64,000 bases of DNA from Mammaliicoccus vitulinus (GTDB lineage Bacteria; Bacillota; Bacilli; Staphylococcales; Staphylococcaceae). The stretch covers positions 124,001 to 188,000 of the forward strand of contig NZ_CP118974.1 in the NCBI RefSeq assembly GCF_029024305.1, written 5' to 3'. Of this stretch, positions 37,486 to 47,514 are shown piece after piece (the first letter of the stretch is position 1; each line of letters starts with the position of its first letter). The translations under genes were made by a program, and so were the position numbers. A model generated the notes under the pieces. That model was not told where the DNA came from, did no database searches, and saw only the letters and a list, made by a program, of their open reading frames with translations.

Positions 37486-38610
37486 CTATATATATCTAAT
37501 TTCAGGTAGTTCGTGAGATAAAAATTGTAAATGGCTTATGTCGTACCCATAGCTACCGGCGTATTTGAATACAACCCAATCGCCTGTTTTGATATGGCTA
37601 ATGTTATAAGGTTGGCCGAAGACATCATTTGGCGTACATAGTTTACCTGCGAATACGACTGTATCGTCACGGATTGTTTTGATTCTGCCAACTGTATCTT
37701 CGGATGCTATGATTTCAAATGGTTGGTTATGGTTCCATGCTTTAGGAAATCTGAAATGATTTGTGCCGCCATTGAGCAAGACGAATGTTTTGTTATGCAT
37801 CGACTTTATATCAAAGACGTTTGCCGCATAATAGCCAATTGGACCAGTAATAAAACGCCCTAACTCAAATGTTAACTGGGGTAGGTGTTGAATGCGTGTT
37901 GCAAAATAATCAAAGTCAAATAACTTTTGTTCATCATAATCTATACCTATACCGCCACCAACATTGATTGAATAATCTTCAGGTAAATGTTGTTTATATT
38001 GATGCGTGAATTCTACAGCACTTTCTATAAATGTTACGTGAGCGTCTTCGTCTAAGTTATTGCTCATTGAATGAAAATGAAAACCGGTTAATGTGATACG
38101 CTCTGTTTCTTTACATAGTTGAATCGCTTCGTCTATATCGTCATATGGCATACCGAATTGCGTTGGTACGCCTGCCATTTTTAATTTTGCGTTAGATACA
38201 ATATTGCTTAAATTAATACGAATCATGACTTCGATGGTTTGATCAGTATCTTGTAGTAAATCTTTTAAATAGTCTAATTCGAATAGGCTTTCTACTTGTA
38301 TAGATTTCACATGTTCTTCTATTGCATATGCTAAATGATGCTTTGTCTTTACAGGGCCACCATAAATAATTGGAACTTCAGAAGAGATGGATCTTACTTT
38401 TTCAATTTCACCTGAAGAGGCTACTTCAAATCCAGATACATACGGTAACAACGTTTCTAATATTTTGAGATTTGAGTTCGCTTTTGCGGCATAGTAAATG
38501 TCATGTTTAGTAACGGATCTTATCCAGCTGATTCTATCTCTTAATCTTGTTAAGTCATAAATATAATAATCATGGTTTGCGTCTTCGAGTGTCTGTTTAA
38601 TGTTCTCCAT
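37486..38610 (-). CDS. sfaC: PLP-dependent Orn/DAP/Arg decarboxylase-2 family protein of siderophore cluster (SfaC-like)
   Basis: 374 residues of a fold type III PLP enzyme. The PLP lysine is K43 in YYAAKANSN, with HFHSMSN (about 194-200), the phosphate-binding glycine loop VGGGIGID and FELGRFITGP. In the staphyloferrin A pathway SfaC is thought to supply D-ornithine as a racemase; in staphyloferrin B the relative SbnH is a decarboxylase. Sequence alone does not separate racemase from decarboxylase. It overlaps the exporter gene by 14 bases and is last in the four-gene operon. Confidence 0.82.
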   Translation of the reverse strand: MENIKQTLEDANHDYYIYDLTRLRDRISWIRSVTKHDIYYAAKANSNLKILETLLPYVSGFEVASSGEIEKVRSISSEVPIIYGGPVKTKHHLAYAIEEHVKSIQVESLFELDYLKDLLQDTDQTIEVMIRINLSNIVSNAKLKMAGVPTQFGMPYDDIDEAIQLCKETERITLTGFHFHSMSNNLDEDAHVTFIESAVEFTHQYKQHLPEDYSINVGGGIGIDYDEQKLFDFDYFATRIQHLPQLTFELGRFITGPIGYYAANVFDIKSMHNKTFVLLNGGTNHFRFPKAWNHNQPFEIIASEDTVGRIKTIRDDTVVFAGKLCTPNDVFGQPYNISHIKTGDWVVFKYAGSYGYDISHLQFLSHELPEIRYI

Positions 38611-39766
38611 ATTGATTCTCCTTATTTATCATGAGCATGACACAAATAAGCGTTAAGAGCAGTCCGAAAATCATTGTCATATAAACGATTTGTATATTGA
38701 ACTGTTCGAATAAGAAGCTCAGCAATATCCCACCAAGTGGAATGAAACCTTTATCCATCATTGCAATAGATAATACAGAGCCTCTATATTTAGCTTCTAC
38801 ATGCTGTTGTACAAGTATTCTATTTGTCGTTCTAAATGCTTGCGATGCAAAGCCCATTATCAATAATACAGCAGCGTATAAATATGTATTGCTAATAAAC
38901 ATGAGTAAGATGATTGTGATGATAAAAATCACAGACCATAGTTTTAAACTTTTCATGCTGTTTATGTTTGTTGACCGCATAAAAATAAGTAAAATGATAA
39001 TAGAGCCTGCTGCAATCATTGCCGTAAAGAGTGAATAAATCATTGTATGACTACCAAATTGTGAATCGACAATACTTGGCAAAATAATCGTATATGAAAA
39101 GCCAAACAACATTGAAAATACACTCGATAACATGAGCAATACAATGATTGGTTTATGTCTTAAATACGACCAAATCTTGTGTTTCTCTTTTTTCTGATGA
39201 TGCACTTCAGGTAAAGTTTGATTGAATAATATCACTATCAAACTCCCGAGAATAGGTAATGACAGTACAATATTCGAATGGAATTGTGCGAGCAACAAAC
39301 CGCCGAGAAACGGTCCCGCGAGTCTCGCAATATTTAAAATTAATGCGTTTAAACTAATCGCTTTATGCAATTGGTCAGGCGTCACGAAACTTTGAATCAG
39401 TGCATTTCTTTGTATCGTATCAATTGCTTGGAAAAACGAACGCAGCATAATGATGAACAGAATAATATAAATATTCCATTTTTGCCAAAATGCACATGCG
39501 ACACATAGCGTTAATAACATATTGAATAAATGAATGATATACATTAACTTCGTGGAACTAACCGTATCGATAAGTTTGCCAATTATAAATGCAAAGGCTA
39601 ACTGTGGCATTAATCTCGCAAAGTTAATATAAGCAATAAATATCGCACTGCCAGTTAGTTGTAGCGTAATCCAATTTAATGCGATAATATCTACCCAATC
39701 AATCGTTCGAGCTATAAACTGAGAACTTACAAAACGATGATAAGAATTAAATTTTAATTTCATCAT
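38597..39766 (-). CDS. sfaA: MFS transporter, probable staphyloferrin A exporter (SfaA-like)
   Basis: 389 residues with about 12 membrane helices of the DHA3-like drug/siderophore exporter type (motif RLAGPFLGG near 146-154, and LPILGS). It overlaps the NIS synthetase gene by 20 bases upstream and sfaC by 14 downstream. Placement inside the siderophore synthesis operon makes export of the product the likely job. Not distinguishable from an antibiotic efflux pump by sequence alone. Confidence 0.83.
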   Translation of the reverse strand: MMKLKFNSYHRFVSSQFIARTIDWVDIIALNWITLQLTGSAIFIAYINFARLMPQLAFAFIIGKLIDTVSSTKLMYIIHLFNMLLTLCVACAFWQKWNIYIILFIIMLRSFFQAIDTIQRNALIQSFVTPDQLHKAISLNALILNIARLAGPFLGGLLLAQFHSNIVLSLPILGSLIVILFNQTLPEVHHQKKEKHKIWSYLRHKPIIVLLMLSSVFSMLFGFSYTIILPSIVDSQFGSHTMIYSLFTAMIAAGSIIILLIFMRSTNINSMKSLKLWSVIFIITIILLMFISNTYLYAAVLLIMGFASQAFRTTNRILVQQHVEAKYRGSVLSIAMMDKGFIPLGGILLSFLFEQFNIQIVYMTMIFGLLLTLICVMLMINKENQYGEH

Positions 39767-41432
39767 GAATTAAGAGCGGATTTGCTTTTTGTACATAAAT
39801 ATCTTGGCTTTCATTTGATACGCGCATCGTTAACAATGCTTTCTCGTTTATAGTCTCTGTGTAAAATGCTTTTATATCTGCTTCAGTATTTGTAGGGTTT
39901 TGAGTTTTTAATGTTTCAAATACAGCTTTGAATTTGCGGTTGATACGTTGCCATAACATGCTTTTCTCGTACTGATAATCTTCGCTAAAGTGCTGAACGA
40001 GTGTTGTTAAATGGTTGCTGATCAAAGTGTTTTGTACTTTTTCATACATGCCTTCAGTCGTCGCATTTGTTAAAGCATTGCTTAACGTTAGCCATTCAGG
40101 TACGCGAGAAGTGTCGATACGTAGACCGCCAAAGTCTCTGACATGAAGTCGAGTAGGGACACCGTGTATAAATTCAAATGACATGTTTTGAAGGTGTGCT
40201 TCTAACCCTATACCGTATTTTGTCATAAGTGTGAGGGCAGTCTCAATTAATATCGATGTATATTGCTCAAACCAGTCGATAGGTGATACGTTTTCACGTG
40301 CAGATTCAATGATATTGACGTATACTTTTTCGTTATTTTCATTAAATTCAAATAAGCATGTAGCAGCGTAAAGCAGCGATTGTGCTAATAAATATTGTGT
40401 GTTATTTTCTCTTAAAATAAACGATAAATTGCGCTGTTTCGCTTCTTCTTCGTGAATGTAAGTCATGCCGCCATATTCTAAAACAGGTAGACTAATATCA
40501 TTTAGACGATTGTCCGTTTTATAAATAAATTTAAAATATTCACCGATATTTTTAGAATTGATAATACTATTATTGCTAATTGAGCGAATCGTTGATGTCA
40601 TTTGTGAATTTACAGGCAGTTTAATAATGGGTGTAACGGCATCTAATGGACATACTGTTCTGAATGATGATGTGCTTTTAACGAGACCGCCTTTATGTTG
40701 TAAAGGAATAATGTCTTTAGATTGAATCTCTTCGTAGTAAAATTTATGTATAACATGTTCAAATTGATAAGGGTGAACAGGTATTAAGTCATACCCGTCT
40801 GGAACTTGCCCCACGTATCCACTGAAATCAGCAATTATCTCCATTTCTTCTAAGTCTAAATTGTTGTAAAGTAATCCTTTTTTAACGAATAGCCAATTTA
40901 ACTTGAAAGCTTGGTTATATTCTGGTGAGTATTGCATCACTTCTTTAAATGATAGGCCTAATTTAGTCTTAGCACATGGATGAATATTATGGCCTGTAAT
41001 GACATACTGTTCACTATGCAATAACGGATGATCACTTTTAGGTGATGCAGAACAATAAATAAAACTCATCGCTTGGTTGATCAGATGATTTTCTATTTCG
41101 ACGAGTAATTTATGATAGTTAACAGTTTCGTCGCTATGATGATTAAGCCAATCAATCAATTCAAGTGGATCTTTAATATGGCGAGTAGTCGAGCCTTCAG
41201 TTATTTGAATATGCTGATTGTGTGAGTCATAAGTAATGTATATATCGTCATTAACATAAAGTGTTGAGCGATTGTTTACAGTTGCTACGTACATAATAGG
41301 ATGCGTGATTTCTTCGTACAAACACGTTAGTAATTTTTTGAATGTAATGTTAATGCTCTCTTGAATGCAGTGATCGATGTAACGACGCTCATATTTTTCT
41401 GTATTTGCATATACCTCATTAATCCAACTCAT
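39747..41432 (-). CDS. NIS siderophore synthetase, IucA/IucC family (second of two)
   Basis: 561 residues. Family landmarks: GHNIHPCAKTKLG (about 148-160), SSFRTVCPLDAVTPIIKLPV (about 255-275) with the ATP/citrate-binding SQMTSTIRSIS, then GLEAHLQNMSFEF and VRDFGGLR in the C-terminal part. These enzymes adenylate a citrate carboxylate and condense it with an amine, with no NRPS carrier. Two are needed to place two citrates on one D-ornithine for staphyloferrin A. Whether this is SfaB or SfaD is unresolved. It begins one base from the end of the other synthetase gene. Confidence 0.87.
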   Translation of the reverse strand: MSWINEVYANTEKYERRYIDHCIQESINITFKKLLTCLYEEITHPIMYVATVNNRSTLYVNDDIYITYDSHNQHIQITEGSTTRHIKDPLELIDWLNHHSDETVNYHKLLVEIENHLINQAMSFIYCSASPKSDHPLLHSEQYVITGHNIHPCAKTKLGLSFKEVMQYSPEYNQAFKLNWLFVKKGLLYNNLDLEEMEIIADFSGYVGQVPDGYDLIPVHPYQFEHVIHKFYYEEIQSKDIIPLQHKGGLVKSTSSFRTVCPLDAVTPIIKLPVNSQMTSTIRSISNNSIINSKNIGEYFKFIYKTDNRLNDISLPVLEYGGMTYIHEEEAKQRNLSFILRENNTQYLLAQSLLYAATCLFEFNENNEKVYVNIIESARENVSPIDWFEQYTSILIETALTLMTKYGIGLEAHLQNMSFEFIHGVPTRLHVRDFGGLRIDTSRVPEWLTLSNALTNATTEGMYEKVQNTLISNHLTTLVQHFSEDYQYEKSMLWQRINRKFKAVFETLKTQNPTNTEADIKAFYTETINEKALLTMRVSNESQDIYVQKANPLLIHDEIKI

Positions 41433-42995
41433 TTATTTATCCTCCACGTATAACGGATTGTTTATTTTCGTATATTGATAGTCGTAACCTTCAGAGAAAA
41501 TTCTCATCTTTAATAATGATTTAATGTTGAAAGTAGGTTGTTCTAAAATATTGATGTCAGGTGCACAATGTTCATGATGTTCAGCAATCATATTTCGAAT
41601 GATCATATAACCTTCACCTTGTTTATAGCCGTAAGTTTCCAATACTTGTACGATTTGAAATAGATGGTTATACAGTACGGCATGAGAGAATACAGATAAT
41701 AAATCTTCAAATGATTCAGTGATTAATCCCGTTGATGCATCTACATTTATATTTCTGTCGAATAACCTCACACCACCGAAATCTCTCACGTGAATAGATA
41801 TTGGCATGCCATCTTTAATTTCAACGGTACTGTTTTGCATATGTGCTTCTAAACTAATGCCTTCTTCTAAAATTAAGCGATATGTCGCTTCTAACAAGTT
41901 ATGTGTATATTCCGTTAAGAACAATTTTGTCGCAGACTCGAATGTCATCTTTTGAGATTTCATAATCGTTTCAATACACTCAATCAATATATGTTTTTTC
42001 GTGATGAAACTTTTCGTGATAAGGCTTCCACACACTAAATGATGACTGTCAGAGTCGTGAGGAATGCGTTGCCTCAACATATAACTGCATTTATTCGCGT
42101 GTTCCTTATGAATGTTTACATAACCGCCAGCTAAATCTTTTTGGATATAGCTATTATCATAACCATTTGTACGGTATATACGTTCAACAAACTCACTAAG
42201 TGCGATGCCGTTTCGGATAGAAGCGGGTGAGACATTTCTAACTGCACTAGTCGCTTGGACATTTACCGCCGTCTTCACAATGCAATTCAGCTCTTCTGCA
42301 TCTAAAGTTCTAAAAGATAATAACGGATTGCTATCTACAGCTAAATCATACAACGGTATCATAAATTGATGCATAAAAAATTCTTCAAACTGTTCCAACA
42401 TAAAATGCTCAAGTTGCCATTCATGAATAAACAGTAACTTATAATTTTCAAAAGGGATTTGCTGAGCATTACAGTATGCGTGTACCTTTTGCTTAAAATG
42501 ATCTAACTCAATGGATTGATTCATCTGAATTTCATCTGCGAAACTCGTGTCACATAATACAGGGATGATTTTCACAGATTGTCTAAACTCAGGTGAATAT
42601 TTCAGTACATGATTGATATCAAAACCTAATTTAGTCTTAGTCATAGGGTGGAAAGGATGCCCTTCAGTAACACTTTGTTCAAAAAAGACATCAGAAAGAT
42701 GATGTTTTTCAACAAATTGAAAAATATTATCAAATTGATCAGCATATTTATGATGATCTTGTTCAAATTGAATGTAGCTCAACGTTAAATTGCGAATAGA
42801 ATCTTGAATTTCATTCATAAGACGTTCGTCTTTAAAAATCGCCTCTTGATCAATATGCTCAAATTCAGCAAGTTGATTGATACGACCCATAACCTCTTCG
42901 TGGGCTTTCTTGTATAAAGTTTCAATATCTTCTTCAGAAAAATCTTGAAAATAGTTACGTATATCTTGTATGTGTTCGTTAAAAACAATTTCCAA
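41433..42995 (-). CDS. NIS siderophore synthetase, IucA/IucC family (first of two)
   Basis: About 520 residues. Motifs: GHPFHPMTKTKLGF (about 115-128), LLSFRTLDAEE, IVKTAVNVQATSAVRNVS (about 240), EAHMQNSTVE and VRDFGGVR. The second in-frame TTG at 42995 is nine bases from AAAGGAAG and is preferred over the TTG at 43004, which abuts that site. First gene of the operon, directly after a Fur box. In S. aureus sfaD is divergent from sfaABC; here both synthetases are colinear. Assignment to SfaB or SfaD needs a tree. Confidence 0.86.
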   Translation of the reverse strand: MEIVFNEHIQDIRNYFQDFSEEDIETLYKKAHEEVMGRINQLAEFEHIDQEAIFKDERLMNEIQDSIRNLTLSYIQFEQDHHKYADQFDNIFQFVEKHHLSDVFFEQSVTEGHPFHPMTKTKLGFDINHVLKYSPEFRQSVKIIPVLCDTSFADEIQMNQSIELDHFKQKVHAYCNAQQIPFENYKLLFIHEWQLEHFMLEQFEEFFMHQFMIPLYDLAVDSNPLLSFRTLDAEELNCIVKTAVNVQATSAVRNVSPASIRNGIALSEFVERIYRTNGYDNSYIQKDLAGGYVNIHKEHANKCSYMLRQRIPHDSDSHHLVCGSLITKSFITKKHILIECIETIMKSQKMTFESATKLFLTEYTHNLLEATYRLILEEGISLEAHMQNSTVEIKDGMPISIHVRDFGGVRLFDRNINVDASTGLITESFEDLLSVFSHAVLYNHLFQIVQVLETYGYKQGEGYMIIRNMIAEHHEHCAPDINILEQPTFNIKSLLKMRIFSEGYDYQYTKINNPLYVEDK

Positions 42996-43030
42996 AAAGA
43001 TCAACTTCCTTTACGATGTTTAATATTATA

Positions 43031-43047
43031 TTGAGAAACATTCTCAA
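43031..43047. promoter_or_regulatory. Fur box upstream of the siderophore synthesis operon
   Basis: TTGAGAAACATTCTCAA is a 7-3-7 palindrome fitting the Fur core TGATAATnATTATCA in its TGAGAA/TTCTCA variant. It lies 36 bases before the first start codon and implies iron repression of the four genes. Confidence 0.83.
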
Positions 43048-43185
43048 TTATAAGTTTTTTGAGTATTTTGTCAATGAAAGGTATTAATAATAAATAATTA
43101 AGAGTGATTATATATAAAAAATATTTTTATACTTTGGCAAGTCTAATACGACTAAATGAGTGGATAAAAAAGTTATAAAAAACAA

Positions 43186-43390
43186 TCTGGGACATAAATG
43201 TCCTAAACTATAATGATTTTGTAAAGTGCATGCTTGCCTGGGGTATGGCTCGAGCCTGTAGTCTCTCACTCATACTATTCCCCCGGGCGTCAGCACTTTA
43301 CAAAATCAGAAATATAAAATCACCCAATCCGAAAATGATTCCCACGGATTGGGTGATTTATTTGAAGTTAGGATTTATGTCTCAAACTCG
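43186..43390. repeat. Structured dispersed repeat element, copy A
   Basis: From left: CTGGGACATAAATGTCC small hairpin, then a long hairpin with arms GATTTTGTAAAGTGC (43215-43229) and GCACTTTACAAAATC (43293-43307), the linker AGAAATATAAA, then hairpin AAATCACCCAATCCG (43317-43331) with CGGATTGGGTGATTT (43345-43359), and a closing TAGGATTTATGTCTCA. Related copies are at 47515, 51431 and 60671. The rest of this 435-base gap holds only the Fur box and AT-rich sequence; the small plus-strand reading frames are part of the repeat. Confidence 0.9.
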
Positions 43391-43430
43391 AGAATGTTAT
43401 GGAATGTACTTTTAAGTATAAGTAACAAAA

Positions 43431-44051
43431 TTAATACGCAATACCTACACGTGATTGGTTATATTTATTTGATGATAACTGACTATACGCGAAGTCTGCT
43501 GTGTCTGGTACGGATATTTTCACAGCGTCTTCTGGTAAGTAATGTTGTTCGACGCGGTATTCGCCTACACGTTCTCCGTCTGGTAAATAAGTAGGACAGA
43601 CGATTGTCCAATTTAGTGAAGATTTATTGACTAATTCGTACACTTTATGGTGTTCTTCTGCTGCGCGTGTTGTTTTTCTTTTTGATTCGTTTGATTGATA
43701 GCGTAATAGGTTACGATCTGTTCTACTTTGCAATATACCTGCAGTACCTATTGTAACAATGCGTTGAATACCTTCTCGTTCCATTGCTTCAATGATAATT
43801 GGCATAGCTTCAGTTAACGTTGTATCACCATCTGTACTTAAAGCGCTAATGACTGCTTTATTGCCTCGTACAGCTTGCTCAATGTCACTTTTATTTAAGA
43901 CATTTCCTTGGATGATATTTAACTGTTTATGATCTGTTGTTACTTTTTCTTTATCGCGTACTAATATCGTCACGTCATGCCCGTCATTCAATGCACGATT
44001 TAATATTTCGTGACCAACTCTTCCTGTAGCACCTAAAATTAAAATATTCAT
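43431..44051 (-). CDS. NAD(P)H-binding atypical short-chain dehydrogenase (NmrA/YwnB-like)
   Basis: 206 residues. N-terminal nucleotide motif GATGRVGHEIL (about 7-17), no YxxxK catalytic pair in the classical place, and the WTIVCPTYLPDG strand typical of atypical SDR proteins. Such proteins act as redox sensors or NADPH-dependent reductases. AAAGGAG precedes the ATG. Divergent from tspO across about 95 bases. The substrate is unknown. Confidence 0.85.
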   Translation of the reverse strand: MNILILGATGRVGHEILNRALNDGHDVTILVRDKEKVTTDHKQLNIIQGNVLNKSDIEQAVRGNKAVISALSTDGDTTLTEAMPIIIEAMEREGIQRIVTIGTAGILQSRTDRNLLRYQSNESKRKTTRAAEEHHKVYELVNKSSLNWTIVCPTYLPDGERVGEYRVEQHYLPEDAVKISVPDTADFAYSQLSSNKYNQSRVGIAY

Positions 44052-44146
44052 GTTTGTTTGCTCCTTTAAAAATAGTATCTCTCATTAATGGTATTAAAAA
44101 ACGGGTATATATACTAGACAATAAACTTATCAATAGGAGACTACTT

Positions 44147-44638
44147 ATGAAATTTAGTAAAGTACTCAAATATGCAAGTATCATTTCAGCACCCCTTATT
44201 GGTGGTAGAATAATCGGTAAATACGCTGTTCAAAATGCTCGTAAAGATTATAAGAAGAACGTAAAACCACCATTATCTCCACCAGGGTATGTGTTTCCTA
44301 TCGTCTGGTCGATTCTATATTTAAGCATGGGAATTGCACATTTTATAGTTGTAAAAAATCGTGCCAACAAAACCGTGAATGGTATATATTATAGTCAATT
44401 AGGATTAAATTACTTATGGTCTATTCTTTATTTCAAATACAAGTTAAGAGGAGCGGCACTGATAGAAAGCTATATTTTATTCAGTTCTGTTATTTTAACA
44501 GCAACACAATTTTATAAAGTTAAAAAATCAGCAGGTTTATTATTATTACCATATGTATGCTGGACAGCATTTGCTGCGTATTTAACAACAGGTAACTGGA
44601 CGCTTAATAAAGATAATCCAAGATATACAGAGAAATAA
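44147..44638 (+). CDS. tspO: TspO/MBR family membrane protein
   Basis: 163 residues, five membrane helices. The signature PPLSPPGYVFPIVWSILYLSMG (begins near 44) and the tryptophan/asparagine pattern LNYLWSILYF, WTAFAAYLTTGNW match TspO. AGGAGA lies seven bases before ATG 44147; the open frame extends upstream to 44054 but lacks a site there. TspO proteins bind porphyrins and may degrade or traffic tetrapyrroles. An IS element lies just downstream. Confidence 0.87.
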   Translation: MKFSKVLKYASIISAPLIGGRIIGKYAVQNARKDYKKNVKPPLSPPGYVFPIVWSILYLSMGIAHFIVVKNRANKTVNGIYYSQLGLNYLWSILYFKYKLRGAALIESYILFSSVILTATQFYKVKKSAGLLLLPYVCWTAFAAYLTTGNWTLNKDNPRYTEK

Positions 44639-44795
44639 AGTAAAGTTGTAATGATAGATTTAAGAATAAGTTTGAAACAGCAAGAGCATAAAAAAACCTA
44701 TCTCAAATGTGCGCTAACCCCATGATGTGGGAGTAAAATAAAAACACTTTCGTTGAATTCATATTAAAATGAATTTATACGGAGGTGTTTTTTCT

Positions 44796-45110
44796 ATGAA
44801 AAGAGTGGCATATTCAGTTGAAACAAAATATAAAGTAGTAGAAATGAAACTTAAAGGATATAGTACAAGAGAAATAATGGATGCTTTAAATATTAAAAAT
44901 GAATCTCAAGTTAAAGTGTGGTGGAAATGGTATAGAAATGGGGAAACACATAGATTCAATCAACAAGTAGGTAAACAATATTCCTACGGAAAAGGAAATG
45001 AAGAATTGAGTACTGTTGAGACGCTAAAAATTGAATTAAAGCGCAAAGAAGTAGAAAATGAAATTTTAAAAAAGTACAAGGAATTGGAAAGGAAGTGGTC
45101 CCAGAGGTAG
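44796..45110 (+). CDS. IS150-type transposase OrfA (helix-turn-helix)
   Basis: 104 residues from ATG 44796, with CGGAGGTG eight bases upstream (an upstream ATG at 44769 lacks one). An N-terminal helix-turn-helix (YSTREIMDALNIKNESQVKVWW, about 22-43) binds the IS ends; a leucine-heptad-like helix follows (TLKIELKRKEVENEILKKY). The slippery heptamer A-AAA-AAG at 45068-45074 fits -1 frameshifting into OrfB to make the OrfAB transposase. Confidence 0.88.
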   Translation: MKRVAYSVETKYKVVEMKLKGYSTREIMDALNIKNESQVKVWWKWYRNGETHRFNQQVGKQYSYGKGNEELSTVETLKIELKRKEVENEILKKYKELERKWSQR

Positions 45111-45937
45111 TTGTTGAATTAGTAAATGAATTGAAATCTAAATATACAGTGAAAGTCATTTTAGAAACTTTAGATATTCCAAAATCAAATTATTACAGAT
45201 GGAAAAACAAAGATTTCAGTATATCTGAGGATGAACGAGAAATTATAGAACTATGTAAGAAACATCGTTTTACATATGGTTATAGAAAAATAACTGCCTT
45301 GTTAAATAGAAAAAATAATAAACCAATTAATCACAAAAAAGTACAAAGGATTATGCAAAAACATAATTTAAATTGTAAAGTACGAATGAAAAAATCGAAA
45401 AGACCAGGGAATGCATATTATAAAACACATAATCTATTAAATAGAAACTTCAAAGCAGAGAAACCTTTAGAAGTACTTTTAACAGATATCACTTATTTAC
45501 CCTTCGGGAATACAATGTTGTATCTTTCATCTATCATGGATGCTTACAATGGTGAAATTGTGGCATATAAAATCGGTAATAAACAAAATCAAGAATTAGT
45601 AAATGAGACATTAAAACAACTTCAATTGGAACCAGGTACTATATTACATAGTGATCAAGGAAGTGTGTATACTTCTTATGAATACTATGCCCTATGTACA
45701 GAAAAAGGCATTACCAGAAGCATGTCCCGTAAGGGAACGCCAGCTGATAATGCCCCAATAGAATGTTTTCATGCCTCTCTAAAGTGTGAAACATTCTACT
45801 TAAACAGTGAGCTTAGAAGCTCTAATACCATTGTAATAGATATTGTCGAAAATTACATTGAAAACTATAATAAAGTTAGAATTCAACAAAAACTAGGCTA
45901 CTTATCCCCTATAGAATATAGGAAATTAGCAGCCTAG
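45095..45937 (+). CDS. IS150-type transposase OrfB (DDE integrase)
   Basis: 280 residues as drawn from GTG 45095, but it is more likely made as the C-terminal part of a frameshifted OrfAB protein; the -1 frame is open back to the slip site. A helix-turn-helix HTH_21 region (FTYGYRKITALLNRK) is followed by the rve core with the DDE triad: D in LLTDITYLPF, D in LHSDQGSVYTS and E in APIECFHASLK. All catalytic residues are intact, so the element may be active. Confidence 0.9.
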   Translation: MVPEVVVELVNELKSKYTVKVILETLDIPKSNYYRWKNKDFSISEDEREIIELCKKHRFTYGYRKITALLNRKNNKPINHKKVQRIMQKHNLNCKVRMKKSKRPGNAYYKTHNLLNRNFKAEKPLEVLLTDITYLPFGNTMLYLSSIMDAYNGEIVAYKIGNKQNQELVNETLKQLQLEPGTILHSDQGSVYTSYEYYALCTEKGITRSMSRKGTPADNAPIECFHASLKCETFYLNSELRSSNTIVIDIVENYIENYNKVRIQQKLGYLSPIEYRKLAA

Positions 45938-46045
45938 AAAATAGTGTTTTTATTGAGCTCCCTTAGTAAGGGTGCAGTGCCAATGTATGAGATAGGTTTT
46001 TTTAATATGCAAACAACAAAGATTTTAAAGTTTTTTAATGAGTTA

Positions 46046-47401
46046 CTAAGCTGTTATGTGACGTTCTTTTTTCAATATATAGATGATAAACCCTATGATA
46101 AATCCGATCACTGCTGGTAATACCCAGCCCATACCGATTGTGAATAATGGTAAGAATTTTTCTCCAAATATGATGACTGCATGTGCAAATTTTGTATTTG
46201 CTATAAATTCTGGGCTTGCTTGTATGCCGTCTACAAATGAAGCGATCATTGTGAAATAAGTTGTGAATTGGTAGACGATTTTTGAGTGATTAAATAATGA
46301 ACTAAATAGCGTCAGCAATATGATTGTAATGGCTAATGGATACAAGAACATTAATACAGGTGTTGAGTATTCAATGATTTTTGTTAAGCCTACGTTAGCA
46401 AACACACATGATATGATGCTGACGACTGTTGCAAACATTAAATAGTTCTGCTTTGGAAATAGTTCTGTAAATGTTTCTGAAAAGGCTGTGATTAAGCCGA
46501 TTGCTGTTTTCAAACATGCGACAATAATAATTAATGACAGTAAGATGATGCCATAATTACCTAAGTAATATTGTGCGATTTGTGCTAAAGCAATCCCACC
46601 GTTTTCGCTAGCTTTGAAATGACCTAAACTCATTGTTCCCATGAAAGCTAATAAACTGTATATCACACCCATTAAAATGATGCTGATTGTACCAGATTTA
46701 AAAGTTTCTTTCGCGATATCATTTGGATTTGTGACACCAAGTTTTTTAATTGTAGACACGACGATAATACCAAAGGCAAGTGCTGCTAGAGCATCCAATG
46801 TGTTGTAGCCGTCTATAAATCCTTTTAATAAAGCACTATTTTCATAATCAGGACTGATTGAAGCGCTTGAAATATTGCCGATAGGATTGATAAACGCTAA
46901 TAAAATAAGTAATCCTAGCAATACTAAAAAGACTGGATTTAAAAATTTACCGATATATTCTAATATTTTAGATGGTTTTTTAGAGAAAAACCAAGCAACT
47001 AAAAAGAATAATATACTAAAAATTGATAAATATAATGTTATTGATGAATTTGAAATAAAAGGTGTAAAAGCTATTTCAAATGAAGTTGTCGCAAGTCTTG
47101 GTAATGCATAAAACGGACCGATAACGAGATAAAGTAAAATTGTAAATATATAAGCATATTTAGTATTCACTCTTGTGGCTATTTCAAAAATGCCGCTCGT
47201 CTTAGAGATTCCAATAGCAACGATACCTAAGAATGGTAAACCGATCGCAGTAATTAAGAAACCTAAGTTAGCTGTAAAAACATTTGAACCAGCAGATTGA
47301 CCTAAATGAATTGGAAATATAAGATTTCCTGCTCCGAAAAACAAGCCGAATAATAAGGAACCTATATATAGATTTTCTTTGAAACTGAGTTTATTTTTCA
47401 T
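46046..47401 (-). CDS. brnQ: Branched-chain amino acid transporter BrnQ
   Basis: 451 residues, 12 membrane helices. The first helices read [21 protein letters not shown], the hallmark of the LIVCS family, with GIGLPFLGI-like and [10 protein letters not shown] segments later. It carries leucine, isoleucine and valine with Na+ or H+. The ATG is preceded by AGGAGAAAG. It appears to be monocistronic between the IS element and a repeat region. Staphylococci carry several BrnQ paralogues; which one this is cannot be told. Confidence 0.9.
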   Translation of the reverse strand: MKNKLSFKENLYIGSLLFGLFFGAGNLIFPIHLGQSAGSNVFTANLGFLITAIGLPFLGIVAIGISKTSGIFEIATRVNTKYAYIFTILLYLVIGPFYALPRLATTSFEIAFTPFISNSSITLYLSIFSILFFLVAWFFSKKPSKILEYIGKFLNPVFLVLLGLLILLAFINPIGNISSASISPDYENSALLKGFIDGYNTLDALAALAFGIIVVSTIKKLGVTNPNDIAKETFKSGTISIILMGVIYSLLAFMGTMSLGHFKASENGGIALAQIAQYYLGNYGIILLSLIIIVACLKTAIGLITAFSETFTELFPKQNYLMFATVVSIISCVFANVGLTKIIEYSTPVLMFLYPLAITIILLTLFSSLFNHSKIVYQFTTYFTMIASFVDGIQASPEFIANTKFAHAVIIFGEKFLPLFTIGMGWVLPAVIGFIIGFIIYILKKERHITA

Positions 47402-47514
47402 GATAATTATCTTTCTCCTAGTAATTTTTTCAACTTCACTATCTTATGATTTATATAAGGTGGTGTCAAATAGGTATGAGTAGATTTACATGCTGACTAA
47501 GGGAAATTAATTAG

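Larger units (their letters stand above)
44690..46003 (+). mobile_element. Intact IS3-family (IS150 group) insertion sequence, about 1.3 kb
   Basis: Terminal inverted repeats read AAAAAAACCTATCTCA at the left (from about 44690) and, on the complementary strand, at the right (ending about 46003). Two overlapping frames in the -1 relation encode OrfA and OrfB with an A6G slip site. A target duplication cannot be fixed because both ends run into A or T tracts. It inserted between tspO and brnQ and breaks no gene. Only one copy is in the window. Confidence 0.9.

Noticed and set aside
43230-43594. Plus-strand frames of 61 and 81 codons
   Set aside because: They lie in the dispersed repeat and antisense to the SDR gene. 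No ribosome site.
44054-44146. Upstream extension of the TspO frame
   Set aside because: The extension overlaps the divergent promoter region; AGGAGA and the family N-terminus point to 44147.
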